NCBI GenBank assembly: GCA_023389155.1
Contig: JAEWEV010000011.1
Coordinates: 186,001-250,000, forward strand
From: Pseudomonadota bacterium
GTDB lineage: Bacteria; Pseudomonadota; Gammaproteobacteria; Burkholderiales; Burkholderiaceae_B
Length of the DNA: 64,000 bases
Reading direction: 5' to 3'
Shown one piece after another: positions 17,223 to 26,592 of this stretch (position 1 is its first letter; each line of letters opens with the position of its first letter). The position numbers were made by a program, and so were the translations under genes. Under the pieces are notes generated by a model. It was not told where the DNA came from, did not search any database, and worked only from the letters and a program-made list of their open reading frames with translations.

Positions 17223-17266
17223 AGGAAATAATGAGGAAATAATGAGGAAATAATGAGGAAATCATG
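17223..17266. repeat. Four tandem copies of AGGAAATAATG
   Basis: The 11-base unit AGGAAATAATG is repeated at 17223, 17234 and 17245, with a one-base variant (AGGAAATCATG) at 17256. It lies between the convergent 3' ends of gluQ and the large membrane-protein gene. Each unit resembles a ribosome site plus ATG, but no long frame follows. Copy number may vary by slippage. Confidence 0.85.
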
Positions 17267-17328
17267 AAGGAGGAGTGACGGGGGGATGACGGGGCGAAGA
17301 GCTGTTTCACACCCGTCCTGATACCCTG

Positions 17329-20190
17329 CTACAGCCGGTTTTGCTGTTCGTCCAGCAGCCCTACCAGCAATGCGGTTCCCCTATCGTTCACGCGAAACTC
17401 ACCGAAACGCGCGCGCGCAAAGTGCTCTCCTTGCCCCTCTGGAAAGAAGTAGGCATCGGTCACAAACCGGATCCCGCTTCTGCCCGTTCTGCGATAACGC
17501 ACAACCACATTCCCGGGCTGCGAGGGCGGCGCTATGTCCGGCAAGGTGCGCACAAAGGTGTAGACGCCATGGGCATCCGGCGCCAGTTCGACGTAATGAT
17601 GGGTATAGTCCGAGAAGACCTCGGCGTTCCCGCCCGCTCTGCTTGTAAAATTCAGCGTCATATAGTCGCCCTGCATCAAAGAACGGGGATCTACGGGCTG
17701 CAGCGCGACAATGAAGCGCGTGCCATCGCGGATAATCGCTTCCTTCTGTACGACATCCGTATTGGCCACCGCCAGCACAGCCAGCAGTCCAGCCACGATT
17801 GCCGCGATCACAGGTTTAACCGAGGCCCGCGCTGACAGGACCGGGCTACTCGAAAACCGGGTTCCCGTCATTGAAGCTGCCTTGGCACCGGTTCCTGTGC
17901 CTGCTTCCGATTCGACTTCGGAATGGGTTGGCGTTCCCTGCCGCTGGCCGGTTCCGGACCGTTGCCCAGATGCAGTGACACCGGGCTGCGGAGCCCGCGC
18001 CATAGGACGAACCCAGATCCAGATCAGCGCCACCAGCAACAGAACGATGCCCTGTCCGATCAGGAAATAGGCCTTATCCAGCAACAGAAAAGTCAGCTGA
18101 AAATAAAATGCGGCCAGAAAAAGAATCACACTGGTGACGCCAATGACCAGCATATTCCGGTAGCCCAGTTCAAAACCCAGCACGCAGAACAGCAGGCCGA
18201 GCTGTACGCCGGGAAGATTACCCCAAAGCACACCCAACGCCAGCAGTACCAGCAACACAACCGCCTGATCTGCCAGGGGTACCTGACGGCGCCGGGCAGA
18301 TTGCCAGGCAACGAACACCGGCAGCAAGACAAACAGGACGTTACCCAGATATATCAGAGGAAACGGCGTGGGCAGACGCCAAATACTTAGGGCCAGTACC
18401 AGCATATTCTGCCCGCCAGGCACTCCTGAACTAAAACCATGAAGCAGACTATAGACATTGACAAGATACGACCACATCGGCAGGCTCAGCAAAGCCCAGG
18501 CCAGCACCCTGTAGCGTCGCGCCCACGCTGCCGGCAGCGACATCATGATGATCGTACCCAGCACGACATAAACAGGCGCCAGCTCATACAGAAAACTCGA
18601 CCCGAAGCCCCATGACGGGTTGCCGTAGGCATTGCTGCCAACGACCGAAAGAAAGCCCGGACCGTATTCCTGCCACAGCAGGGTCAGCATGCTCAGCGCC
18701 GCAATCGCGCAAAGAAACTGGAACCACGAGGCCTGATAGAGATGAAACAGAACCATCAGCCCGACAACCAGGATGATGGCCTGCCATGATCCCAGATCCA
18801 AGAGCCCTAGTCCCTCTTCAAAGACGACAACGCCCAGCACCAGCAGGCTGGCCAGCATCAGGGTCACGCCGATCACCCGCCATTTTTCTGCTCCGACAAG
18901 ATAGGTCAGCAGCCCGGCTATCAAACACGCCACGCCGGCCACATAGAGAGGAATTTCGAGCAGAAGCACCAATGCCATCCCCAACAGGAACAGAAATGCA
19001 AAGGAAAAGAGGAAAAGAAAGGGCGATCTTCTGGCCGGTGTGACGGATACCTGAACGGAATCGGCAAGCGGCGCACGTTCACCTGTGTGTGCCTGCTTGT
19101 CTGCCTGGGGCTGCACCCGGGTGCCATCGATTGCGCCAGCGGGCCGCGTGGCATCCCCGTCTGCGACAGCCGCTGTGTACGCGCTGCCGGATAAATTCTG
19201 ATAGGCTTTTTTCAGCCAGGACACGCAGCCCCACAGACCGCCCAGTGCAAAAAGAAACGCCAGCGTCACACTGACTACCAGAGACTCTGCAAGCAGCCAG
19301 CTAATGATCAGCATATAGGTGCCCGCATATAAAACGGTAAACACAGCCAGTTGCGACAGAACAAAAAAGTCGGGTCTGATGCGCCGGTAAACCTGAAACC
19401 CCGCTACGACCACCGCGACAACCAGCGCCCCCTGCATAATCATGAGTTGACTGATGCCCCCCCTGAATATTGACTCGATGTAAACGGAAACGGTGCAGAA
19501 CAGCGCGACGAGCACGGCAAGAGCAAGCAGCCTGGGTACCACCCGATAGGGATCGCTGTAATGTGGGCGCAGCCACTCCGCCATCGCCAGCAGCACACCA
19601 TTCATGACAGCCACGGTCCAGGCGTCGCGAGCCAGCGAATACCAGCCGTCGGTCAGGAAGAACGTATCCCCCAGCAGCAGAATGACGGCCGTGTTCACCA
19701 CCACCAGCCAGAGCACGACAACAAACCAGCTGCGCGATGCCCACAGCCACGGAAGCATTAACAGCGCCCACCAGCCGAACAGTGTCCAGGGATCAGCGCC
19801 GGTTTGATAGGTTTGCCCCAACAGGGCCAGCAGTCCGCCTGTGACCACAGATGCGAGGAACAGCGCGCCGGCAAAGGGCGGCACCCCTGCCACACCACGA
19901 CGGGCGATAACGCCTTCTGCCCTGGCGCCCCCCGTTGCGACACCATCCTGTCTACGGCGCCCATGCCGGACCAGCACAAGGGCAACGGCCACCACCGCAA
20001 TCAGCAGTGCCTGTACGCCACCGATACGTACGAATTTCCCCAGGCCGTCCCAGTTTGCCGCAATCAGAGTGACAATGCCGCTGGCCAGTAGTCCCAGTCC
20101 CAGGACACGCAGAGCAATATGAAAAAAGCGGCGCCAGTAGACGATCCGATCACTCGCAGATTCTGCAGATTTGACGATTGGAGCTTGCAT
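17329..20190 (-). CDS. DUF2157 / DUF4401 / GDYXXLXY fused membrane protein
   Basis: A 953-residue multi-pass inner-membrane protein. Residues about 15-75 and 115-330 form the DUF2157-like helices (HIALRVLGLGLLASGIVTLI, with the typical LIAANWDGLG). A hydrophilic linker of about 50 residues follows, then a DUF4401-like block of many hydrophobic helices to about 735. A low-complexity Ser/Gly/Thr linker leads to a last helix near 795 and a periplasmic domain with SLMQGDYMTLNF, the GDYXXLXY signature with Phe replacing the last Tyr. These domains are often separate proteins; here they are joined. Function is unknown. The gene stands alone, divergent from topB. Confidence 0.85.
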   Translation of the reverse strand: MQAPIVKSAESASDRIVYWRRFFHIALRVLGLGLLASGIVTLIAANWDGLGKFVRIGGVQALLIAVVAVALVLVRHGRRRQDGVATGGARAEGVIARRGVAGVPPFAGALFLASVVTGGLLALLGQTYQTGADPWTLFGWWALLMLPWLWASRSWFVVVLWLVVVNTAVILLLGDTFFLTDGWYSLARDAWTVAVMNGVLLAMAEWLRPHYSDPYRVVPRLLALAVLVALFCTVSVYIESIFRGGISQLMIMQGALVVAVVVAGFQVYRRIRPDFFVLSQLAVFTVLYAGTYMLIISWLLAESLVVSVTLAFLFALGGLWGCVSWLKKAYQNLSGSAYTAAVADGDATRPAGAIDGTRVQPQADKQAHTGERAPLADSVQVSVTPARRSPFLFLFSFAFLFLLGMALVLLLEIPLYVAGVACLIAGLLTYLVGAEKWRVIGVTLMLASLLVLGVVVFEEGLGLLDLGSWQAIILVVGLMVLFHLYQASWFQFLCAIAALSMLTLLWQEYGPGFLSVVGSNAYGNPSWGFGSSFLYELAPVYVVLGTIIMMSLPAAWARRYRVLAWALLSLPMWSYLVNVYSLLHGFSSGVPGGQNMLVLALSIWRLPTPFPLIYLGNVLFVLLPVFVAWQSARRRQVPLADQAVVLLVLLALGVLWGNLPGVQLGLLFCVLGFELGYRNMLVIGVTSVILFLAAFYFQLTFLLLDKAYFLIGQGIVLLLVALIWIWVRPMARAPQPGVTASGQRSGTGQRQGTPTHSEVESEAGTGTGAKAASMTGTRFSSSPVLSARASVKPVIAAIVAGLLAVLAVANTDVVQKEAIIRDGTRFIVALQPVDPRSLMQGDYMTLNFTSRAGGNAEVFSDYTHHYVELAPDAHGVYTFVRTLPDIAPPSQPGNVVVRYRRTGRSGIRFVTDAYFFPEGQGEHFARARFGEFRVNDRGTALLVGLLDEQQNRL

Positions 20191-20349
20191 GAATGGATTT
20201 ACCTCTCGTATTATCCGCGCTTAGGCTGGCAGAAACGCCGGCCATCAGAAACGGAACTGTATGCGATTATCCCTGTCTGGATAATAGCCGTGTAGTACAC
20301 TCAGGTGAAAAATAGCACATCCGCTTGCGGTTCATAACTTCGGAAAACC

Positions 20350-23025
20350 ATGACGAAAACCCTGATTATCGCTGAGAAACCTTCAGTTGCGCTTGATATC
20401 TCTCGCGCATTGGGTGGCATGCACCGTGAAGGCGACTACTTTGAGAACGACCAGTATGTCTTGTCGTCCAGCGTAGGGCATCTGCTTACTTTGACCAACC
20501 CCGACGATGTCGTACGGGGAAAATGGTCATTCAATCATCTGCCGGCCATCCCCGCCAAGGCGTTTGACCTGAAGCCTTCAGACAAAAAAGCCACCGACAG
20601 GCTCAAAATGCTGGTCAAACTGCTCAAGCGCAAAGATGTCAGCGCCATTATCAACGCCTGCGATGCCGGGCGTGAAGGCGAGCTGATATTTCGCTACATT
20701 ATCCAGTATTCGGGCGTCAATAAGCCTATCAAACGGCTGTGGCTGCAGTCAATGACGCGCAATGCCATCATCGAAGCCTTCGACAATCTGCGCGACGACA
20801 GTGTCATGAAACCCCTGGAGGCGGCAGCCCGTTCCCGTGCCGAGGCCGACTGGCTCATCGGGATCAACGGCACCCGCGCCATGACCGCTTTCAACAGCAA
20901 AGACGGCGGGTTCTTCAAAACCCCTATCGGGCGGGTCCAGACTCCGACCCTGGCCATTGTCTTTGAACGCGAAGAAAAAATCCGTCAGTTCAAACCCCGC
21001 GATTATTGGGAAGTACATGCAACCTTCGTCGCCGCTGGTGGCCTTTACGAAGGCAGGTGGTTTGATCCGGGCTTTCGCAAAGACGAACACGACCCCGAGA
21101 AAAAGGACAACCGCCTCTGGTCTGCGGCCAGCGCCCAATCTGTTGTCGTGGCCTGCCGCGGCAAGAATGGTACCGTTACCGAAGAGGCCAAGCCCTCTAC
21201 CCAAATGTCGCCTGGGCTGTTCGACCTGACCTCCCTGCAGCGTGAAGCCAATTCGCGCTTCGGCTTTACCGCCAAAACCACGCTGGCGCTGGCACAAAGC
21301 CTGTACGAACGGCACAAGGCACTGACGTATCCGCGTACCGATTCCCGCTATCTGCCCGAAGACTATTTGGGCACGGTAAAACAAACGTTTGATGCCATAT
21401 CGGGCGCCGATTCAACGCTGGGCCGTCGCAATGCGCCTTTTGCAAAGAAAATTCTGCAAAACAGCTGGGTCAAGCCCAACAAACGCATTTTCGACAACAA
21501 GAAAATTTCGGACCACTTTGCAATCATTCCTACCTTGCAGGTACCCAAGGAACTGAGCGAAGCCGAAGGCAAAATCTACGATCTGGTCACCAAGCGGTTC
21601 ATGGCGGTGTTTTTCCCGCCGGCCGAATTTCGCGTCACTACCCGGATCACGATCGTGGCCAGCCATCACTTCAAAACCGAAGGCAAAGTACTGGTCAAAC
21701 CGGGCTGGCTGGAAATTTACGGCCGTGAAAACCAGGAAAGCGACGCCACGCTGGTTCCGGTGGGCGACAACGAAACCGTCAAAACCGAAGACATTGCTGC
21801 CAAGGAACTGGTCACGCGCCCTCCCGCCCGCTATACAGAGGCCACGCTGCTGTCTGCCATGGAAGGGGCCGGCAAGCTGGTGGATGATGACGAGCTTCGT
21901 GAAGCCATGTCCGAACGGGGTCTGGGAACACCCGCCACCCGTGCCACCATTATTGAAGGGCTATTGAACGAACAATACCTCAGGCGAGAAGGCCGCGAAC
22001 TGATTCCTACCGCCAAGGCGCGCCAGCTCATGACGCTACTGGTAGGCCTGAACGTTCGCGAATTAACCTCGCCCGAACTGACCGGCGAATGGGAGCATAA
22101 ACTCAAGCAGATGGAACAGGGGCAGCTGGATCGTGCCGCTTTCATGCGTGAAATCGCGCAAAGCACCCAGATCATCGTCAAGCGCGCCAAGGAATATGAG
22201 CAGGACACGGTACCTGGCGATTACGCGACGCTTTCCACCCCGTGCCCCGCTTGCGGTGGCGTGGTCAAGGAAAATTATCGTCGTTACGCCTGCACCAACT
22301 GCGACTTTTCCATTACCAAGCATCCGGGCGGACGCACGTTCGAAATCCCGGAAGTGGAAGAGCTGCTGCGGAACAAGACCCTGGGGCCGCTAAACGGGTT
22401 CATCAGTAAAATGGGACGCCCGTTTTCGGCCATTTTGCGCATCACCCCGGAAAACAGGCTGGAATTTGATTTTGGCCAGTCTGATGACGACAACAGCGAG
22501 CCGCTCGATGTATCGCAACTCACGGCCATCGGTCGTTGCCCCAAATGCAGTGGCAATGTCTACGACACCGGCATGAGTTACGTCTGCGAAAACTCGGTCA
22601 GCGAGAAAAAAACCTGCGACTTCAAGTCAGGGCGCGTGATCCTGCAGCAGGAGATCGGCCACGAGCAAATGGGAAAACTGCTCACCCAGGGCAAAACCGA
22701 CCTGCTCGAGGGCTTTGTCTCCAATCGCACCAATCGTAAGTTCAAAGCCTACCTTGCCATGTCGAAAGCAGGTAAAATAGAATTTGAATTTGAGCCCCGC
22801 CCTGCCAAATCGGCAAAAAGCGCAGGCAAAGCAGCAGACGATACGGCAGACAGTGGCAAAGCGGTCAAAAAGGCAGCCAAAAAAGCTGTCCGCAAAACCG
22901 CAAGCAAGCCTGCCGCGAAGAAAACCGCTGTGAAGAAAGCTGCCGCAAAAAAAGCCGTGGCCAAAACCGCCAGCAGAAAATCTGCCAAATCCGCCGACCC
23001 GGACGACACCGAGCCCGCATTTTAG
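20350..23025 (+). CDS. topB: DNA topoisomerase III
   Basis: An 891-residue type IA topoisomerase that decatenates and relaxes DNA through a 5'-phosphotyrosine. The Toprim domain opens the protein (TLIIAEKPSVALDIS, then NACDAGREGELIFR with the metal acidic triad). The catalytic Tyr lies in ALTYPRTDSRYLPEDY near residue 328. Two Cys-rich ribbons follow (CPACGG...CTNC near 635 and CPKCSGN near 730). The last ~75 residues are a Lys/Ala-rich tail (KKAAKKAVRKTASKPAAKKT) like histone H1-type DNA-binding tails. CGGAAAACC is the ribosome site. Confidence 0.96.
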   Translation: MTKTLIIAEKPSVALDISRALGGMHREGDYFENDQYVLSSSVGHLLTLTNPDDVVRGKWSFNHLPAIPAKAFDLKPSDKKATDRLKMLVKLLKRKDVSAIINACDAGREGELIFRYIIQYSGVNKPIKRLWLQSMTRNAIIEAFDNLRDDSVMKPLEAAARSRAEADWLIGINGTRAMTAFNSKDGGFFKTPIGRVQTPTLAIVFEREEKIRQFKPRDYWEVHATFVAAGGLYEGRWFDPGFRKDEHDPEKKDNRLWSAASAQSVVVACRGKNGTVTEEAKPSTQMSPGLFDLTSLQREANSRFGFTAKTTLALAQSLYERHKALTYPRTDSRYLPEDYLGTVKQTFDAISGADSTLGRRNAPFAKKILQNSWVKPNKRIFDNKKISDHFAIIPTLQVPKELSEAEGKIYDLVTKRFMAVFFPPAEFRVTTRITIVASHHFKTEGKVLVKPGWLEIYGRENQESDATLVPVGDNETVKTEDIAAKELVTRPPARYTEATLLSAMEGAGKLVDDDELREAMSERGLGTPATRATIIEGLLNEQYLRREGRELIPTAKARQLMTLLVGLNVRELTSPELTGEWEHKLKQMEQGQLDRAAFMREIAQSTQIIVKRAKEYEQDTVPGDYATLSTPCPACGGVVKENYRRYACTNCDFSITKHPGGRTFEIPEVEELLRNKTLGPLNGFISKMGRPFSAILRITPENRLEFDFGQSDDDNSEPLDVSQLTAIGRCPKCSGNVYDTGMSYVCENSVSEKKTCDFKSGRVILQQEIGHEQMGKLLTQGKTDLLEGFVSNRTNRKFKAYLAMSKAGKIEFEFEPRPAKSAKSAGKAADDTADSGKAVKKAAKKAVRKTASKPAAKKTAVKKAAAKKAVAKTASRKSAKSADPDDTEPAF

Positions 23026-23029
23026 GTCA

Positions 23030-23049
23030 CCCCCGCCTTACACCGGGGG
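23030..23049 (+). promoter_or_regulatory. Hairpin over the hemN ribosome-binding region
   Basis: CCCCCG (23030-23035) and CGGGGG (23044-23049) form a 6-bp all-GC stem with an 8-base loop, ending three bases before the first ATG of hemN. The G-run is the only candidate Shine-Dalgarno sequence, so the hairpin would hide it; it might also act as a weak terminator after topB. Confidence 0.45.
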
Positions 23050-23052
23050 CGC

Positions 23053-24423
23053 ATGTACAGAATGAACACACTTATTCAGAAATACAACATCCCCGGTCCG
23101 CGCTACACCAGCTACCCTACCGTTCCTTACTGGGAAGAGGACAGCTTCAACATCGACGCCTATCTGCAGACGCTCAGGCGCAGCTTTGCTGAATCCAACG
23201 CGAAGGAAGGCATCAGTCTTTACATCCACCTGCCTTTCTGTGAGGTGCTCTGTACGTTCTGCGCCTGTCACAAGCGCATTACCAAAAAGCACAGTGTCGA
23301 AGAACCCTATATTGATGCGGTCCTGAAAGAATGGGCCATGTACCGCCAGCTGCTCGGTGAAAAACCTGTTATCCGGGAAATCCATCTGGGTGGCGGCACT
23401 CCTACCTTTTTCAGCAGCGCCAATCTGCAGCGCCTGCTCGGCGGCATTCTGGACGGCGCCATTGTTCATGAGCATCATGAATTCAGTTTCGAAGGCCACC
23501 CCAATAATACGCGCAAGGAGCATTTGCAGACGCTTTACGATCTGGGATTCCGTCGCGTCAGCTACGGCGTGCAGGACTACGACCCCGTGGTACAGAAGGC
23601 CATTCACCGCATTCAACCTTACGAAAATGTCCTGAACGTGACGCAGGCAGCCCGCGACATTGGCTACACCAGCGTGAGTCATGACCTGATTTTCGGCCTG
23701 CCCTTCCAGACGTGGGAGGCCATGGAGTCGACCATCAAGAGGACGATTTCCCTCAAACCGGATCGCCTCGCCTTCTATTCCTACGCGCACGTGCCATGGA
23801 TCAAAGGTAACGGCCAGCGCGGCTTCGACGAAAACGATCTGCCCTCCGGCGAGCAGAAACGCGCGCTGTATGAAAATGGCAAGCGCCTGCTTGAAGAACT
23901 GGGCTATGTGGAAATCGGCATGGATCACTTTTCGCTGCCCTCCGATACCCTTTATCAGGCCATGCTCGACAAGGATCTGCACCGAAACTTCATGGGCTAT
24001 ACGGCGTCTTCCACGCAACTCATGATCGGACTGGGCGTCTCGGCCATCAGTGATACCTGGTATGCCTTTGCGCAGAACGAAAAGGTCCTGGAAGACTACT
24101 ATGCGCGGGTCGACAGTGGCAGCCTGCCCCTGTTCCGCGGCCATCTGCTCAATGACGAAGATCTCATCATTCGCCGCCATATTCTCAATCTGATGTGCCA
24201 GTTGCAAACCAGCTGGGCAGACCCGGCCATGCAATTTACGGAACTGCCCGAAGTGCTGGGGCGACTCGAAGAAATGCAAAACGATGGCCTGATCCGCATC
24301 GGCAAGGACCGTATCGACATTACCGAAGCAGGCCGCACCTTTGCGCGCAATATCTGTATGGCCTTTGACCTGCGCATGCTGCGGCATCAGCCGAATGCGC
24401 GGATTTTCTCGATGACGGTGTAA
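23053..24423 (+). CDS. hemN: Oxygen-independent coproporphyrinogen III oxidase
   Basis: A 456-residue radical-SAM enzyme converting coproporphyrinogen III to protoporphyrinogen IX without oxygen. The 4Fe-4S motif is C-x3-C-x2-C at residues 63-70 (PFCEVLCTFCAC), with the extra Cys at 72 that HemN enzymes share. GPRYTSYPT near the start, GVQDYDPVVQKAIHR and the C-terminal HemN domain ending RNICMAFDL match bona fide HemN rather than HemW. The ATG at 23062 (MNTLIQKYN) is an alternative start. It is 27 bases after topB; a methyltransferase gene follows 8 bases on. Confidence 0.92.
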   Translation: MYRMNTLIQKYNIPGPRYTSYPTVPYWEEDSFNIDAYLQTLRRSFAESNAKEGISLYIHLPFCEVLCTFCACHKRITKKHSVEEPYIDAVLKEWAMYRQLLGEKPVIREIHLGGGTPTFFSSANLQRLLGGILDGAIVHEHHEFSFEGHPNNTRKEHLQTLYDLGFRRVSYGVQDYDPVVQKAIHRIQPYENVLNVTQAARDIGYTSVSHDLIFGLPFQTWEAMESTIKRTISLKPDRLAFYSYAHVPWIKGNGQRGFDENDLPSGEQKRALYENGKRLLEELGYVEIGMDHFSLPSDTLYQAMLDKDLHRNFMGYTASSTQLMIGLGVSAISDTWYAFAQNEKVLEDYYARVDSGSLPLFRGHLLNDEDLIIRRHILNLMCQLQTSWADPAMQFTELPEVLGRLEEMQNDGLIRIGKDRIDITEAGRTFARNICMAFDLRMLRHQPNARIFSMTV

Positions 24424-24431
24424 GGCGCAGC

Positions 24432-25253
24432 ATGACCCTGATTCCGGAAATCAAGCCGCAGCAGTCCATCGAGCTGCTCAAGGAACTGCATATCCTCACG
24501 CGCGAGGGCAAGATCAACCAGGACACGCGCCGCAAGTTAAAGCAGGTATATCACCTGTATCAGTTCATCGAACCGCTGATGCAAACCGTTCTGGACGAAC
24601 GCCAGGCACTCTCGCTGGTGGATCACGGCGCCGGCAAATCGTATTTGGGCTTCATTCTGTACGACCTGTTCCTGAAAGAACATGATGGCGCAACCGTGTA
24701 TGGCATTGAATCACGGCCTGAACTGGTGGAAAAATCAGAAGCGCTGGCACAAAGACTCGGCTTTTCTGGCATGCAGTTCAAGGACATGACGGTAGAGCAA
24801 TCAATCTGCTCGCCTGATTTGCCAAAAAACGTCGATATCGTTACCGCCCTGCACGCCTGCAATACCGCCACTGACGACGCCATTCGCTTCGCCCTGGCCC
24901 GTGACGCGCGTTTCATTGTGCTCGTGCCCTGTTGCCAGGCTGAGGTCGCCGCAGCCTTGCGCGCCACCAAGGGGAACACGCTGGGTAAGACACCATTATC
25001 CGAATTATGGCGCCATCCTCTGCATACCCGTGAGTTCGGCAGCCAGATCACCAATGTACTGCGCTGCCTGCAACTGGAAGCGCGGGGCTATCAGGTCACC
25101 GTAACCGAACTGGTGGGTTGGGAGCATTCAATGAAGAACGAGCTGATTATCGCCAGGAAAACCGGCGGGTTCAAAAAAAGCGCGCGCGAGCGCCAGCTGG
25201 CGATCCTGAAGGAATGCCATCTGGAAGCCCTGCAGGATCGCTTCGCCTATTGA
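24432..25253 (+). CDS. Class I SAM-dependent methyltransferase
   Basis: A 273-residue protein with a Rossmann methyltransferase domain. Motif I is LVDHGAGKSYLGFIL (near 61-76) and the acidic end of strand 2 is VYGIESRPELVEKSEAL. ALHACNTATDDAI and LVPCCQAEVAA resemble the C-rich motifs of the METTL25/RRNAD1-type Methyltransf_32 group. It follows hemN by 8 bases and is probably cotranscribed. The substrate, RNA or protein, is unknown. Confidence 0.82.
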   Translation: MTLIPEIKPQQSIELLKELHILTREGKINQDTRRKLKQVYHLYQFIEPLMQTVLDERQALSLVDHGAGKSYLGFILYDLFLKEHDGATVYGIESRPELVEKSEALAQRLGFSGMQFKDMTVEQSICSPDLPKNVDIVTALHACNTATDDAIRFALARDARFIVLVPCCQAEVAAALRATKGNTLGKTPLSELWRHPLHTREFGSQITNVLRCLQLEARGYQVTVTELVGWEHSMKNELIIARKTGGFKKSARERQLAILKECHLEALQDRFAY

Positions 25254-25437
25254 AGCCGACATAGGATCAGTCCCGTATCGGCCTTGCTATTTAAGTAGAT
25301 CGTTACCAGAGCGTAAGCAGAATGCGAGCGGAACAACGGCTCTGGTCTTCTGTGAGGCTGGCTGTGAAAACAAAACATCAGCCTCGGCCTTCACTCCCAA
25401 GCCCGACAACCGGAAGGCTCCGGCATACCAAGACGTC

Positions 25438-26025
25438 TTATTCCTCTGGGAATACCGGTTCGCCCAGGTTCTGCATCAGGCGATTGGCCCAGCCAAACAC
25501 CGATACCGAATGAATCAGGTCCAGCATCTGGAAATGGTCAAACCCCTGGGCTTGCAGCACCTGCAGATTGTCGGCATCAAAACCGGCGGCATCGCGCGTC
25601 AGCGCAGTGGCGACGTCGATCACGGCCGCATCCCGTTCATTTTTGGCGGCGGTCGCAGGATCAACAAACACATCATGCACAATCTCATTGCGTTTGGCCA
25701 GCTGCTCAAATCGCTGGGCATGCACCGACGCACAATACACGCAGCCATTGATCCGTGACACTGTCAGCGCACCCAACTCACGGTCTGCACGGTTCAGCCC
25801 GCCCGGCGCATACATGATGGCGTTGTACGTATACGAGCGTTGATCCAGGATATGTGGCTCATGTACCAGCAGCAGATAATAGTCGGAAGTTTTGGCCTGG
25901 GGATGGCTGGCTTCAAGTACCTTGTTCTGCTCGGGTGTTGCCGAATTCGCATCCACCACATCCAGCCACGCTTTCCAGCCCAGCGTCTGGTTGGTAAACC
26001 CATTGCTTTTAATAATATCGCTCAT
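25438..26025 (-). CDS. AhpD-like alkylhydroperoxidase-domain protein
   Basis: A 195-residue protein of the peroxidase-related AhpD/CMD family. The redox motif C-x2-C and its partner His are present in INGCVYCASVHAQRF (near residues 93-107). LIHSVSVFGWANRLMQNLGE is the usual C-terminal helix. The start overlaps the stop of the preceding CMD gene by four bases, so the two are translationally coupled and may form a hetero-oligomer. The pair resembles the Avi_7169/Avi_7170 families as I recall them, which sit near ABC importers and flavin enzymes; a model search would settle this. Role: thiol-dependent reduction of peroxides or a related carbon acid reaction. Confidence 0.85.
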   Translation of the reverse strand: MSDIIKSNGFTNQTLGWKAWLDVVDANSATPEQNKVLEASHPQAKTSDYYLLLVHEPHILDQRSYTYNAIMYAPGGLNRADRELGALTVSRINGCVYCASVHAQRFEQLAKRNEIVHDVFVDPATAAKNERDAAVIDVATALTRDAAGFDADNLQVLQAQGFDHFQMLDLIHSVSVFGWANRLMQNLGEPVFPEE

Positions 26026-26534
26026 GCTGCCTGCTCCAGTTTCTGCATTGCCTTCAACCCCGCCACCAGACGTATCTGATACGCCAGGAACCCGATAAGC
26101 TGGCCAAGGACCACTACGTCCTGCGTAGACATGCCTGAATCCTTCAGCGTCAGCAGTGCCTCCTGGTTACCCTCGATGGGGTTCAGAATCAGTTTCCGGG
26201 TAAATTGCAGGACACTGTTCAGCTCACACTTGACGATATCTTCCACGTGATCCTCAATTACGATCTGCACCAGCTTCTCCTCGATGCCCGCCAGCAACGC
26301 CTGTTCCGTATAGTGTGCGATCAGTTCATCGCATTTCATCAGGCTGCTGGCATAAAGTGCGACCAGCCAGCGGTCCTTCAGGGGAAGATGCAGGTCGGGG
26401 GAAAACAAGGCCTCATAGCTGGCCTGCGTGCCGGTTTTCACTTTTTCCCTGAACTGCCGCGCCTGCCAGGTTTTGCTGTCTGGCGTCAGATTGAGCAGTG
26501 TATCGATCAGATCGATTGACTCTGCACTTTGCAT
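26022..26534 (-). CDS. CMD-domain protein paired with the AhpD-like gene
   Basis: A 170-residue protein starting MQSAESIDLIDTLLNL. This start is chosen over 26573 because AAAGGAA lies six bases upstream. The middle (LPLKDRWLVALYASSLMKCDELIAHYTEQA) is the carboxymuconolactone-decarboxylase-like helix bundle, with a single Cys instead of the CxxC pair. It is therefore likely the non-redox partner of the coupled AhpD-like protein downstream. The palindrome at 26566-26581 covers the expected transcription start. Confidence 0.78.
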   Translation of the reverse strand: MQSAESIDLIDTLLNLTPDSKTWQARQFREKVKTGTQASYEALFSPDLHLPLKDRWLVALYASSLMKCDELIAHYTEQALLAGIEEKLVQIVIEDHVEDIVKCELNSVLQFTRKLILNPIEGNQEALLTLKDSGMSTQDVVVLGQLIGFLAYQIRLVAGLKAMQKLEQAA

Positions 26535-26565
26535 GATATTTCCTTTAGCTTGTTCTCTTCGAATG

Positions 26566-26592
26566 GATGACATGTGTCATCAGGACATTCTA
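26566..26592 (-). promoter_or_regulatory. Palindromic operator and -10 box of the CMD/AhpD operon
   Basis: GATGACATGTGTCATC (26566-26581) is a perfect 16-base palindrome 31 bases before the CMD start. On the minus strand TAGAAT (26592-26587) is a good -10 five bases upstream, so the palindrome would cover the transcription start, a repressor position. The -35 is weak. The stretch 26593-26931 shows no other element I recognise. Confidence 0.55.

Noticed and set aside
23038..24387. 449-residue minus-strand frame
   Set aside because: Complete antisense of hemN, whose radical-SAM motif and length are decisive.
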